Origin: Pseudonocardiaceae bacterium | Lineage (GTDB): Bacteria > Actinomycetota > Actinomycetes > Mycobacteriales > Pseudonocardiaceae | Assembly (NCBI GenBank): GCA_009379845.1 | Contig: WHSZ01000019.1 | Coordinates: 18,156 to 82,155 of the forward strand | Reading direction: 5' to 3' | DNA length: 64,000 nt | In this document: one piece after another, positions 9,084-17,381 of the stretch | How the letters are laid out: each line of letters starts with the position of its first letter | Numbering within the stretch: the first letter of the stretch is position 1 | Translations under genes and position numbers: made by a program | The notes under the pieces: model-generated | Told to the model about the DNA's origin: nothing | The model's database searches: none | What the model saw: only the letters and a program-made list of their open reading frames with translations

Positions 9084-10211
9084 TCACGGCGCGGCTGGCA
9101 GGTGGACAGTGACCGCGAGGCCACCGCCGTCGATGGGCAGCACGCGGAGCTTGCCGGCGTGCGCGGTGACGATCGCCCGGACGATGGACAGCCCGAGCCC
9201 GGTGCCGGACTGGGCGGTGCGGGCGGTGCCACCGCGGCGGAACGGCTCCACCAGCTCGTGTGCCCGCTCGGCGCTGACCTCGGCACCCGACGAGCGCACC
9301 GTGAGCTCCGAGAACCGGGGCCCTGCCGACGTGCAGATCTCCACCCATCCACCGTCCACGTTGTGCCGCACCGCGTTCTCCACCAGGTTGCCGGCCACCC
9401 TCTCCAGCAACGCGGGCTCCCCCGCGGCGGCCGCCGGCAACGTCTGCAGCCGCACCGAGAGACCACGGCCCTCCGCCTCGCCACGGACCTGCGCCCACGC
9501 CGTCTCGGCGACCGACGCGAGGTCCACCGGGTCCCGGCTGGCCAGCCCGGCCCCCTGGGTGCGCGCCAGCAGCAGCAACGCGTCCACCAACCGCTCGGCG
9601 CGCTCGGTGGCCGAGCGCACCACGTCGGCCATCCGGCGCAGCTCGGCCACGTCGGCGTCGTCATCGGACAGCGTCACGTCGAGCTCGGCGCGGATCACGG
9701 ACAACGGCGTGCGCAACTCGTGGCTCGCGTTCGCGACGAACCGCCGCTGCGCGGAGAACGCCTCCTCGAGCCGGTCAAGCATCGCGTCGAAGGTGCCCGC
9801 CAGGTCAGCCAGCTCGTCCCGCGACCCGGTGGGGCCGATGCGCTTGTCGAGCGACTCGGCGGACAGCCGGTGCGCGGTCGTGGTGACCTCCCGGAGTGGC
9901 CGCAGCACCCGCCCGGTGAACGTCCATGCCAGGATCGCCGCCGCGGCGACGACGCAGGTGAACGCGACCGATCCGGCGAGCAGCACCCGCTGCTGCGCCT
10001 GCTGCCGCAACACGCCGGCGAGCTCGCTGGACTCAACATCGATGCCCTGCACACGGACCAAGCTGCCGTCCGGCAGCTGCGGCACCGCGCTGCCCACGTT
10101 GCCGGCCAGCATCCACGCCAGCACCAGCAAGATGGCGCTCACCGCGGCGGCGAGGCCGGTCGCGAGCAGCGTGATCCGAGCGCGCAGGCTCCGCGCCCCG
10201 AGAATTCTCAC
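9084..10211 (-). CDS. Sensor histidine kinase, HAMP type
   Basis: 375-residue two-component kinase. Transmembrane segments lie at about 12-35 and 77-98, with a short extracytoplasmic loop of about 40 residues between them. A HAMP domain follows (about 98-150), then the H-box with phospho-accepting H164 in NASHELRTPL. The ATP-binding part has the N-box NLVENAVRHN and the G-box GTGLGLSIV. Its start overlaps the end of the response-regulator gene by 4 bp (ATGA), so the pair is one operon with the regulator first. The small sensor loop gives no clue to the signal. It belongs to the accessory block between rnd and dxs. Confidence 0.92.
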   Translation of the reverse strand: MRILGARSLRARITLLATGLAAAVSAILLVLAWMLAGNVGSAVPQLPDGSLVRVQGIDVESSELAGVLRQQAQQRVLLAGSVAFTCVVAAAAILAWTFTGRVLRPLREVTTTAHRLSAESLDKRIGPTGSRDELADLAGTFDAMLDRLEEAFSAQRRFVANASHELRTPLSVIRAELDVTLSDDDADVAELRRMADVVRSATERAERLVDALLLLARTQGAGLASRDPVDLASVAETAWAQVRGEAEGRGLSVRLQTLPAAAAGEPALLERVAGNLVENAVRHNVDGGWVEICTSAGPRFSELTVRSSGAEVSAERAHELVEPFRRGGTARTAQSGTGLGLSIVRAIVTAHAGKLRVLPIDGGGLAVTVHLPAAP

Positions 10212-10912
10212 TCCCGCCCGGTTCCCACGTTCGCTGGCTCGTCGATCTGGCCGGCGTCCGGAACGCGATAACCGGAACCGACCACGGTTTCTATGATGCC
10301 CGGCTCGCCGAGCTTCTTACGCAACGTCATCACGGTGACCCGCACGGTCGTGGTGAACGGATCGGCGTTCTCGTCCCACACCCGCTCGAGCAGTTCCTCA
10401 CTGCTGACCACCGTGCCACCGGAGCCGAGCAGCACTTCCAGCACGCCGAACTCCTTGCGGGTCAGCTCTACCGGCTCGCCCGCGCGATGCACGGTGCGCT
10501 TCGCGGGGTCCAGCACCACATCGCCGGCGGACAGCAGCGGCGGTGTCGCCGGTGTGGCACGGCGAGCGAGCGCCCGAACCCGCGCGACCAGTTCCGGGAA
10601 GGCAAACGGTTTGGCCAGGTAGTCGTCCGCACCGAGGGACAGCCCCGCCACGCGGTCGGAGACCGTGCCGCTCGCGGTAAGCATCAACACGCGGGTGAGC
10701 TGGCCGGACGCCACGATGTCCGCGCACAGATCGTCGCCGGACATGCCCGGCAAGTCCCGGTCGAGCACCACCACGTCGTAACGGGTGACGGTGGCCTTCT
10801 CGTGCCCGTCGTCCCCGGTGTAGGCGACGTCAACGGCCATGCCTTCCCGGCGCAGGCCCCGCGCGACCGCGTCGGCCAGCGGAGCTTCGTCCTCTACTAC
10901 CAGAATTCGCAC
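10208..10912 (-). CDS. OmpR/PhoB-family response regulator
   Basis: 234-residue response regulator partnered with the overlapping kinase. Receiver domain 1-120 with acidic pocket E7-D8, phosphoacceptor D51 (VVLDRDLPGMSG) and the lysine in DYLAKPFAF. The C-terminal winged-helix domain about 130-225 contains ELTRKEFGVLEVLL and ends GSGYRVPDAG. The start is a GTG at 10910-10912 with no evident ribosome binding site within 15 nt, so translation may be leaderless (inference). The genes it regulates are unknown; its own operon is a likely target. Confidence 0.92.
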   Translation of the reverse strand: MRILVVEDEAPLADAVARGLRREGMAVDVAYTGDDGHEKATVTRYDVVVLDRDLPGMSGDDLCADIVASGQLTRVLMLTASGTVSDRVAGLSLGADDYLAKPFAFPELVARVRALARRATPATPPLLSAGDVVLDPAKRTVHRAGEPVELTRKEFGVLEVLLGSGGTVVSSEELLERVWDENADPFTTTVRVTVMTLRKKLGEPGIIETVVGSGYRVPDAGQIDEPANVGTGRE

Positions 10913-11016
10913 GTGAACAACAGTGCCACAATTTCCTGAGCGTGGCCTTTACGGGTTCAACCAACGGCGAGTGGCACCGCCCACCGCCATTCGCGCAGGT
11001 TCGCGCCGGCCGCGCG

Positions 11017-11534
11017 TCAGGCCGCCAGAGCGCGCTCGTACTCGGACGCGAGCTCGTCCGCGCGGTCCAGCGGTGACCAGTCGATCTCCCGCCCGTCCAG
11101 CTGCGCGGCAACGACTTCAAGGCCCGCGTGCCACCCGGCACCGGCAGGCGCGGCGATGTCCCGGTCGTCGAAGACGTTCGTGAACACCAGGTCGCAGCCG
11201 TCCGCGCCGTCCGCGGTCAGTTCCCAGCGCAGGACCTCCCCATCACCGTCAACTCCAGCCCAGCTGAACTCGAGCAGCTTCGGCGGGTCGACCCGGAGAA
11301 TCTCACCTTCGGTGAACCCGTCCGCGGCCATGCCGTACCGGCGTACCTGCTCGGGGGTCACCCCGAACCGGAGCGGGGCGCCGGGCCGCAGGTCGAATTC
11401 GACCACCGCGGGAAACCAGGCACGCAGGTGCTCCCATTCGGTGATCGCCCGCCAGACCTTCTCAGGTGGGTGCGGCAATCGGCGCTCGAAGCGCAGCGCG
11501 TGGCGGCCGTCCTCGGTGTCGTGCAGGGTGCCAT
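11017..11534 (-). CDS. SRPBCC (AHSA1-like) protein, start region disrupted by a probable 1-nt deletion
   Basis: Third SRPBCC gene of the ArsR operon. In the main frame HALRFERRLPHPPEKVWRAI aligns with the two upstream paralogues, but that frame has no ATG or GTG before the conserved fold begins; the first standard start is a TTG at 11478, inside the domain. An ATG at 11532-11534, preceded by GGGGAG, is one base out of frame with this sequence. Restoring one base after ATGGC would give a normal start, M-A-T-L-H-D-T-E-D-G-R. Alternatives are initiation at CTG 11524-11526, which has a good distance to GGGGAG, or a sequencing error. Likely a hydrophobic-ligand-binding or stress protein; no catalytic residues can be named. 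Confidence 0.7.
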
Positions 11535-11595
11535 GTCTCCCCTTCTCAGGGTTTGGTGCGGTAGCGGTGCATGGTGATCGGCGCGAACACGGCGG

Positions 11596-12564
11596 TCAAC
11601 GCCGAACTCGCGCGTAACGTCGCTCCAGTTCCTCGGTTCGCTCGGATGGCCACGGGCAGCGCACGTCGCCGTGCAGCGCGGCGAACAGCAGCTCCAGGTG
11701 CGTCTGCCAGGCGGCGAGTGCGATGGGCAGCCGAGCGGCCAGCGGCGCGGGCACAGTCTGGGTCACCACCAGCCAGCTGCCGAGCAACTCCTGCTGCTCG
11801 AGTTCGAACCGCACCCTGCCGGCCGTCTCGCCGTCGTGCAGCCACTGGTACTCCAGCATGCGTCCCGGTTGGACAGCCGTGACCACACCGGCGCCGAAGT
11901 AGCCGTGCGTGCACCGCACCGGTGGCTGCTCGCCGGCCGCCGGTCCAGCGTCCCCGACAAGCGTCGCCCACACTTCCTCAGCCGGCTGCAACAGATCGCG
12001 CTCGAAGCGGACCAGGTAGCCACCCTCGTCCTCACGCACCTCGCCCTCGCCGAGACGGAAGTCGTCGACGTATTGCTCGGCCCGCCGGAACGACCACACA
12101 TCCGGCACCGTCCGGCCGTCCAGCCGGGCGATCAGCACGTCGAGACAGCCGTCCCAGCCGGCCGCGTGCCGTGCCGCGTACCGCCGATCACCCCAGAAGC
12201 CTTCGCCACCGAGAATGTGGGTGAACACCAGCAGGCACCCGACGTCGTCCGGGATCAACTCGAACCGCAGCACCGAGTCGTCCCAGCGGAACGCGTACAC
12301 CTTCGGCGGATCGAGCTCGATGATTTCGCCGCTCGCCGCGTCCCCGGCCACATCGAAGTCAGCCACGTCGAACCGGATGGTGGCGCCGATCTTCAGTTCG
12401 GTGTGGACGGTCGCGGGAAACCAGTGCGCCATCTCGGCCGGGTCGGTGACCGCACGCCACACCTTCTCCGGTGGATGCGCGAGACGCCGCTCGAACCGCA
12501 GCACCGGTCGGCCGTCGACGGTTTGCAGTGTCGCAAGTGGATTTTCCACGTTACCCCCGTTCAT
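11596..12564 (-). CDS. Tandem SRPBCC (AHSA1-like) domain protein
   Basis: About 322 residues with two SRPBCC-fold halves. The first, about 5-165, has LRFERRLAHPPEKVWRAVTD and ends WSFRRAEQYV. The second, about 175-315, starts LVRFERDLLQPAEEVWATL and is more diverged. ATG 12562-12564 overlaps the stop of the upstream gene (ATGA), indicating coupling; GTG 12549, preceded by a G-rich ribosome binding site, is an alternative start. The fold binds hydrophobic ligands or acts as an Aha1-like cofactor; the role here is unknown. It appears to have arisen by duplication within the operon. Confidence 0.8.
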   Translation of the reverse strand: MNGGNVENPLATLQTVDGRPVLRFERRLAHPPEKVWRAVTDPAEMAHWFPATVHTELKIGATIRFDVADFDVAGDAASGEIIELDPPKVYAFRWDDSVLRFELIPDDVGCLLVFTHILGGEGFWGDRRYAARHAAGWDGCLDVLIARLDGRTVPDVWSFRRAEQYVDDFRLGEGEVREDEGGYLVRFERDLLQPAEEVWATLVGDAGPAAGEQPPVRCTHGYFGAGVVTAVQPGRMLEYQWLHDGETAGRVRFELEQQELLGSWLVVTQTVPAPLAARLPIALAAWQTHLELLFAALHGDVRCPWPSERTEELERRYARVRR

Positions 12565-13031
12565 GCCAGGCCAAATTCCTTTGCGTACACCTCGCGCAGT
12601 TCCGCCGCGTTGTCCGGCCATTCGACGGGAGTCCCGGCCAGCAACATGTCCACCGCGTCAAGGCAGCGGTGCCAACCGGCCGCGGTGTGCGTCGCCCAGG
12701 ACGGATCGTCGAAGGTGTGCGTGAAGATCATCAGGCAGCCTTCGCCTTCCGGTCGCAGCTCGATCCGCAGCGTGTCATCGACTTCGCGAAACGCGAACAC
12801 CCTCGGCGGATCGAGTTCGGTGACGACCGCTTCGTACGTCGAGCCCTCGCCGTCGTCGAAGCCGAGCTTGCCGCCGACACGCAGGTCCATCTCGCCGGTG
12901 GAAAACGGATACCACTGGGCGAAATGCTCTGGTTCGGTGATGCTTCGCCACACCTTCCGCTGCGGATGCGCGAAGTATCGTTCGATGCGCAACACGTATC
13001 GGCCATCCTCGGTGAGCAAGGTCTGCTTCAC
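12561..13031 (-). CDS. SRPBCC (AHSA1-like) domain protein
   Basis: 156-residue single-domain SRPBCC protein with the usual N-terminal strand and helix (YVLRIERYFAHPQRKVWRSI) and a GWHRCLDAVDMLL helix near the end. It starts with ATG overlapping the stop of the ArsR gene by 4 bp and ends overlapping the next SRPBCC gene by 4 bp, so all are translated from one message. ArsR-AHSA1 pairs are common in actinobacteria, but their physiological ligands are mostly undefined. Cytoplasmic; no signal peptide. Confidence 0.85.
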   Translation of the reverse strand: MKQTLLTEDGRYVLRIERYFAHPQRKVWRSITEPEHFAQWYPFSTGEMDLRVGGKLGFDDGEGSTYEAVVTELDPPRVFAFREVDDTLRIELRPEGEGCLMIFTHTFDDPSWATHTAAGWHRCLDAVDMLLAGTPVEWPDNAAELREVYAKEFGLA

Positions 13032-13360
13032 GGCTCCTCCCCTTCGTCGGGCTCATCGGGCATGGCATCCAGGTGACGTTCCAGCGCGTCGAGACGCTCG
13101 TTCCAGAACCGGCGGTACGGCGCGAGCCACGCGTCGACTTCGGCAAGCGGCTCGGGGCGCAGCCGGTACCAGCGGCGCTGTGCGTCATGGCGAACCTCGA
13201 CGAGCCCTGCCTCGCGGAGCACTTTGAGGTGTTTCGACACCGCCGGCTGGGTCAGCCTCAGCCGCTCGACCAGATCCCCGACCGGCCGTTCCCTGGAGCG
13301 AAGCAGGTCGAGGATCTCCCGTCGGCGGGGCTCGGCCAGCACTTCGAATGTAGATGCCAC
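13028..13360 (-). CDS. ArsR-family winged-helix repressor
   Basis: 110-residue repressor heading the SRPBCC operon. The helix-turn-helix is VGDLVERLRLTQPAVSKHLK at about 27-46, followed by the wing (VEVRHDAQRRWYRL). No cysteine metal site of the ArsR/SmtB type is present, so it probably senses something other than arsenic or zinc. The GTG start at 13358-13360 lies 6 nt after a -10 hexamer, which suggests a leaderless mRNA. Its 3' end overlaps the first SRPBCC gene (ATGA). Autoregulation is likely from the position of the promoter (inference). Confidence 0.9.
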   Translation of the reverse strand: MASTFEVLAEPRRREILDLLRSRERPVGDLVERLRLTQPAVSKHLKVLREAGLVEVRHDAQRRWYRLRPEPLAEVDAWLAPYRRFWNERLDALERHLDAMPDEPDEGEEP

Positions 13361-13366
13361 GGCAGT

Positions 13367-13395
13367 AATATAACCAGACTAGAATATAAAGTCAA
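13367..13395 (-). promoter_or_regulatory. Sigma-A type promoter of the arsR-SRPBCC operon
   Basis: On the minus strand TTGACT (13395-13390) is followed after exactly 17 nt by TATATT (13372-13367), close to the housekeeping consensus. Six bases then separate the -10 from the GTG start of arsR, so transcription should begin at or within a base or two of the start codon. TATATT also occurs a second time in the spacer, giving an AT-rich tract where the repressor could bind. Confidence 0.75.
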
Positions 13396-13434
13396 GCCCG
13401 GGTGTTTCGGCGGAACGTTCGGCCGGAAACGGCG

Positions 13435-16400
13435 TCAGGAGCAGGACCGAGCGCCGGATCTCGGGAAATCCCGGGCGAGTTGCCGGCACGCACCGGCGGT
13501 CGCGGTGTCGGGATCGACGGTCCACGGGATGATGGACCTGTCCGCGCCGCCGGTGTACAGCACCTTTCCGTCCCGGCTCCAGGCAGCGCTGAGGACGTTG
13601 TCGGTGTGACCGGTCAACGTCGTCCAGCGGGCCCGATTGGCGAAATCCCACACGATGACGGTGTGCTCGTTGCCCCCACTGGCCAGATACCGCCCGTCCG
13701 GACTGAAGGCGAGCGCGACCACCGGCCGGGTGTGGCCGGTGAGCCGTTCGGGAGGCTCGCCGGGTGCTCGGATGTCCCACACCAGGATGTCGCCGCGCGC
13801 GCCGCCCGCGACGAGATGGCGGCCGTCCGGACTGAACGTCAGCCTGTTGATCGGTCCCGGGTGGCCGGCCAGGTTCGTGGACCGGTTCGGCCCGCGCAGA
13901 TCGGTGAGCAGCACTCGACCGTCCCGGCCCGCGGACGCGAGGTGGCGCCCGCGCGGATCAACGGCAACAGCTTGCACCGGCCGGACGTGCCGCTGGAGCT
14001 CGGTTGGCTTGGCCTGTTCGTCGAGCCGCCAGCGCAGCACCCGACCGTCGGCGCCACCGGAGAAGAGGGCCCGCCGGGTGGAATGGAACGCGACGCTGTA
14101 CACCCGGTCGGGGTGGCGCAGCACGGTCGGCGGCGCGGTGTTGCCAGGCTGGGTATCCCACACAGCGACGGTGTGGTCGTAGCTGGCGGAGGCGAGCAGG
14201 CGCCCGCGTGGATGGTAGGCAACGGCGCTGACACCTTGGGTATGGCCGTTACGCAGCTCCCGCGGGCTGCGCTCGGCGGGGTTCCACAGCGCGACGGTGT
14301 GGTCCGCGCCCGCCGAGGCGAGCGTCCGCCCGTCGGGGCTCACCGCGAGGCCCTGGACCCCTGCGGTGTGGCGCAGCAAGGGCAACCGATCGCGGTCCCA
14401 CAGCAGGACGGCACCGTCGGCCCCGCCCGACGCGACGACGCCGCTGTCCGCGCTGGACGCGACGGCGTATACCACGCCGGTGTGGGGACCGAGGCTGGCC
14501 TCGACGGCGCCGGAGGTCGTATCCCACACCATGGTCTGCCGGCCGCAACCGCAGTAGAGGCGATCACCGTCCGCCTGGAAGGTCAGATCATGCACGCGGC
14601 CCTCGGCGTTGGTCGGGAGCCTGCGTAGCTTCCGGTCACGATCCCAGTGGAACAGCGCGTTCGCGTCACCACCGGCAACGAGCCCGCCGTTGGAGGGGTG
14701 GAACGCGACCGCGTACAGCCGTCCGGTGCCGGTCGCGCGGGTTTCCCTCGGCTTCCCGGTGATCACGTCGAGCAGTGTGACGCTGCCGTCGTCCCCGGCA
14801 ACGGCGGCGACCGTGCTTTCCGGGTTCACCGCCACGTCGGCGTTCATGCCGCCGTAGCCGCGGATCGTGGCACGCGCGGTGAAACCGCCGGTATCCCAGA
14901 CGATGACGGTGCGGGACGCGTCAACCGACAGCAGGCGCCGCCCATCCGGGCTGAACGCCACCGATTCGACGCTGCCCCGATGGCCGCGCGGGCGGGCCAC
15001 CATAGCACCGTCGGCCATCCGCCAGAGCGAGAGCGAACCGTTCCGTGCGGCCACCGCGGCCAGCCTGCCGTCCTGGCTGACGGCCACGTCACGCACCCGC
15101 ACGCCGACGTTCAGCGTGCGTAGCGCACGGCGGCCAGGGATGTCCCACACCACGGCGCGGCGGTCCTGGCCGCCGGACACCGCGCGGGTGCCGTCCGGCG
15201 TGACGGCCAGCGAGTCGAGCCGGCCGGCGTGACCGGCGAGCTTTCCGTGGAAGCCTTGCATGCCTGGCATGCTGAGAACCACGCTGCGGGCCTCCTCGGT
15301 GGGCGCCGCGCGGTAGGCATCGACCGACTTGCGCAGGGCGGCTGCCACGTTGGTAGCGGCCAGCAGCCGTGCTTCGGCTGCCAGCTGGCGGGAGCGCGCC
15401 TGATCGTTCGCCTGCCTGGCACGGCCGGCCTGCACGAACGCCACCGCCGTCGCCGCGAGCGCGGCCACCGAGAACAGCGCCAACGCGGTGGCCAGCCTGC
15501 GCAGCAGCCGGGTGCGGCGTTGCTCGGTGGCCCGCTGGCTGGTTTCGGCTTCGATGCTGGTGTCCAGGAATTCCCGCTCGGCGGTGGTGAGGTGGACTCG
15601 GTGTCCGGCACGCCGAATCCAGTCGGTGGCGACGGCCAGGCGGGTGCCCCGGTACAGGCCGCTCGGGTCGCGGCCCATCTCCTGCCAGCCGCGGGTGGCT
15701 TCGCTGAGCTGGTGGTGGATGCGCAGGCCCTCGCGGTCCTCGGCCAGCCAGTCCCGCAGCCTCGGCCAGTGCTCGATCAGGGACTCGTGCGCGATCTCTA
15801 CGCTGTCCTCGTCGGCGGTGAGCAGCCGGGCATCGATCAGCCGGGCGAGGACCGTATCGGCATCCGGATCGACGTCGAGCAGTTCGGCAAGCTCCACCCG
15901 CCTGCTGGCCGCCGCCACGTCCTCGGCGAGCACGATCAACCGCAGCAGCAGATCGGCGGCCAACCGTTGCCGCGCGGGCCCGAGCCCGTCGTAGGCGGCT
16001 TCCGCGGTCTGCACGAGTGCGCCGTTAATCCCACCGGCGGACTGGTAGCCGGCCAGCGTGAGCACCTCGCCGCGGCGTCGTCGCCAGGTCTCGAGCATCG
16101 CGTGCGAGATCAACGGCAGCGCCCCTGGCTGGCCTTCCGCGTCGCGCACGATGGTGGCCAGCAGAGCGCGCTCCACCGACAGCCCGACAGCCGCGGCCGG
16201 GCGGCTGACGGCCTCGCGCAGCTCGTCGGCACGCATTGGTGCGACGAGGATCTGGTTGTCGCGCAGCACACCGGCCAGTTCGGCGTGTTCGGCGCACCGG
16301 CCGTAGAAATCCGCGCGCACCCCGATCACCACCCGGCACCGCCGGTCAGGGCGAGCGGCCAGCGCGAGCATCCCGTCGATGAACTCGGTGCGCTCCTCCG

Positions 16401-17097
16401 CGCCACAGCGGGTGTAGAGCTCCTCGAACTGATCGACGATGACGAGCAGTTCCGCCCCGTCCGGGAGCTCGTCGAGTACTCGTTCGACCACGGCCCTGTC
16501 GGGCTCGGTCCCGCCCACGGCCGAGCCGGCAAGGGCGGCCCGAACGTTCCGCCACGGCCGCTCGCCCGGCGTGACCATCACCGACCGCAGGTCCGCGACG
16601 TCGGCTCGGGCACGCAGTGCGGGCAGCACGCCGGCCGCGAGCAGCGAGGTCTTCCCCGTCCCGGACGCACCCAGCACCACCACCAGGCGCTGCTCGGAAA
16701 CCCGCCGCACCACCTCGATCACCAGTTGCTCACGTCCGAAGAATAGATCGGCGTCGTCGGTGCGGAAGCTGCCCAAACCGCGGTACGGCGCCCGCGGTGC
16801 CGCATCGGTACCGGGCGCGGGGCGTTGGCCGGCGAGGGCGACGGCGGCCGCATGCCATTTGGCCTCCCATTCCGCTCCCTCGCCGCCGCACGCCATCGCA
16901 TAGGCGAGCGCGACATCCAGGCTCGGCAGCCTTCGCCCACCGGCGGCGTGCGAAAGCGTGGTCACCGAGTACCCGCTGCGCGCCGCCAGTTCGCGATAAG
17001 TCAATCCACCCGCGTCCCGGCGTAATTTGCGCAGCTCGAATGCGAATCCCTGCACGACTCCGGCCGCCGGATCCACCGGTCGCTCGGGACGGGGCAC
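13435..17097 (-). CDS. HTH-STAND NTPase-WD40 repeat protein
   Basis: 1220-residue signal-transduction protein. In order: XRE-like helix-turn-helix about 15-75 (GLTYRELAARSGYSVTTL); STAND NTPase about 105-510 with Walker A GASGTGKTS at 143-151 and Walker B LLVIVDQFEEL at 217-227; a hydrophobic segment about 533-558; a coiled linker rich in A, R and Q; then 14 WD40 repeats from about 621 to 1195, enough for two seven-bladed propellers. STAND proteins are ATP switches that oligomerise when the repeat region senses a ligand; some act in bacterial immunity or development. Start GTG with GGAGGTGAG upstream. It stands alone, divergent from a secreted phosphodiesterase. Target unknown. Confidence 0.9.
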   Translation of the reverse strand: MPRPERPVDPAAGVVQGFAFELRKLRRDAGGLTYRELAARSGYSVTTLSHAAGGRRLPSLDVALAYAMACGGEGAEWEAKWHAAAVALAGQRPAPGTDAAPRAPYRGLGSFRTDDADLFFGREQLVIEVVRRVSEQRLVVVLGASGTGKTSLLAAGVLPALRARADVADLRSVMVTPGERPWRNVRAALAGSAVGGTEPDRAVVERVLDELPDGAELLVIVDQFEELYTRCGAEERTEFIDGMLALAARPDRRCRVVIGVRADFYGRCAEHAELAGVLRDNQILVAPMRADELREAVSRPAAAVGLSVERALLATIVRDAEGQPGALPLISHAMLETWRRRRGEVLTLAGYQSAGGINGALVQTAEAAYDGLGPARQRLAADLLLRLIVLAEDVAAASRRVELAELLDVDPDADTVLARLIDARLLTADEDSVEIAHESLIEHWPRLRDWLAEDREGLRIHHQLSEATRGWQEMGRDPSGLYRGTRLAVATDWIRRAGHRVHLTTAEREFLDTSIEAETSQRATEQRRTRLLRRLATALALFSVAALAATAVAFVQAGRARQANDQARSRQLAAEARLLAATNVAAALRKSVDAYRAAPTEEARSVVLSMPGMQGFHGKLAGHAGRLDSLAVTPDGTRAVSGGQDRRAVVWDIPGRRALRTLNVGVRVRDVAVSQDGRLAAVAARNGSLSLWRMADGAMVARPRGHRGSVESVAFSPDGRRLLSVDASRTVIVWDTGGFTARATIRGYGGMNADVAVNPESTVAAVAGDDGSVTLLDVITGKPRETRATGTGRLYAVAFHPSNGGLVAGGDANALFHWDRDRKLRRLPTNAEGRVHDLTFQADGDRLYCGCGRQTMVWDTTSGAVEASLGPHTGVVYAVASSADSGVVASGGADGAVLLWDRDRLPLLRHTAGVQGLAVSPDGRTLASAGADHTVALWNPAERSPRELRNGHTQGVSAVAYHPRGRLLASASYDHTVAVWDTQPGNTAPPTVLRHPDRVYSVAFHSTRRALFSGGADGRVLRWRLDEQAKPTELQRHVRPVQAVAVDPRGRHLASAGRDGRVLLTDLRGPNRSTNLAGHPGPINRLTFSPDGRHLVAGGARGDILVWDIRAPGEPPERLTGHTRPVVALAFSPDGRYLASGGNEHTVIVWDFANRARWTTLTGHTDNVLSAAWSRDGKVLYTGGADRSIIPWTVDPDTATAGACRQLARDFPRSGARSCS

Positions 17098-17381
17098 GAT
17101 CTCACCTCCATCCAGATGAGTGCTGAATTACCCAATAGGACGTGTTGTTTGTACCCCAGGTTGTTCGCGGCCGGTGTTGTTTCGCGGAACTGGCGGCTGC
17201 CCGCGGCCGGAGCCGGCATGGCGGGAACGACGACTTCCGGAAACGCGAATCACCCTGAAAGATCGCCGCGGTTTCCGCCTGGCCGGCAGCAGCGTTGTTT
17301 GGCCGAGCTCACGGCTACCAAACAACTCGCTTCGCCGGTAGACATACCCGCGTCAACTCGGCCAACCAAGGAATGATTCGC
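17098..17381. other. 284-bp divergent promoter region
   Basis: Lies between the starts of the STAND-WD40 gene (minus) and the secreted phosphatase-family gene (plus). The left part, 17115-17210, repeats the word GTTGTTT and is less GC-rich than the flanks. On the minus strand GGAGGTGAG precedes the GTG of the STAND gene. I see no reliable -35/-10 pair for either gene and no coding sequence. Confidence 0.4.

Noticed and set aside
11549..11575. 8-codon leader peptide (MHRYRTKP) before the last SRPBCC gene
   Set aside because: It has no ribosome binding site and no attenuator structure; it may be chance in this intergenic stretch.
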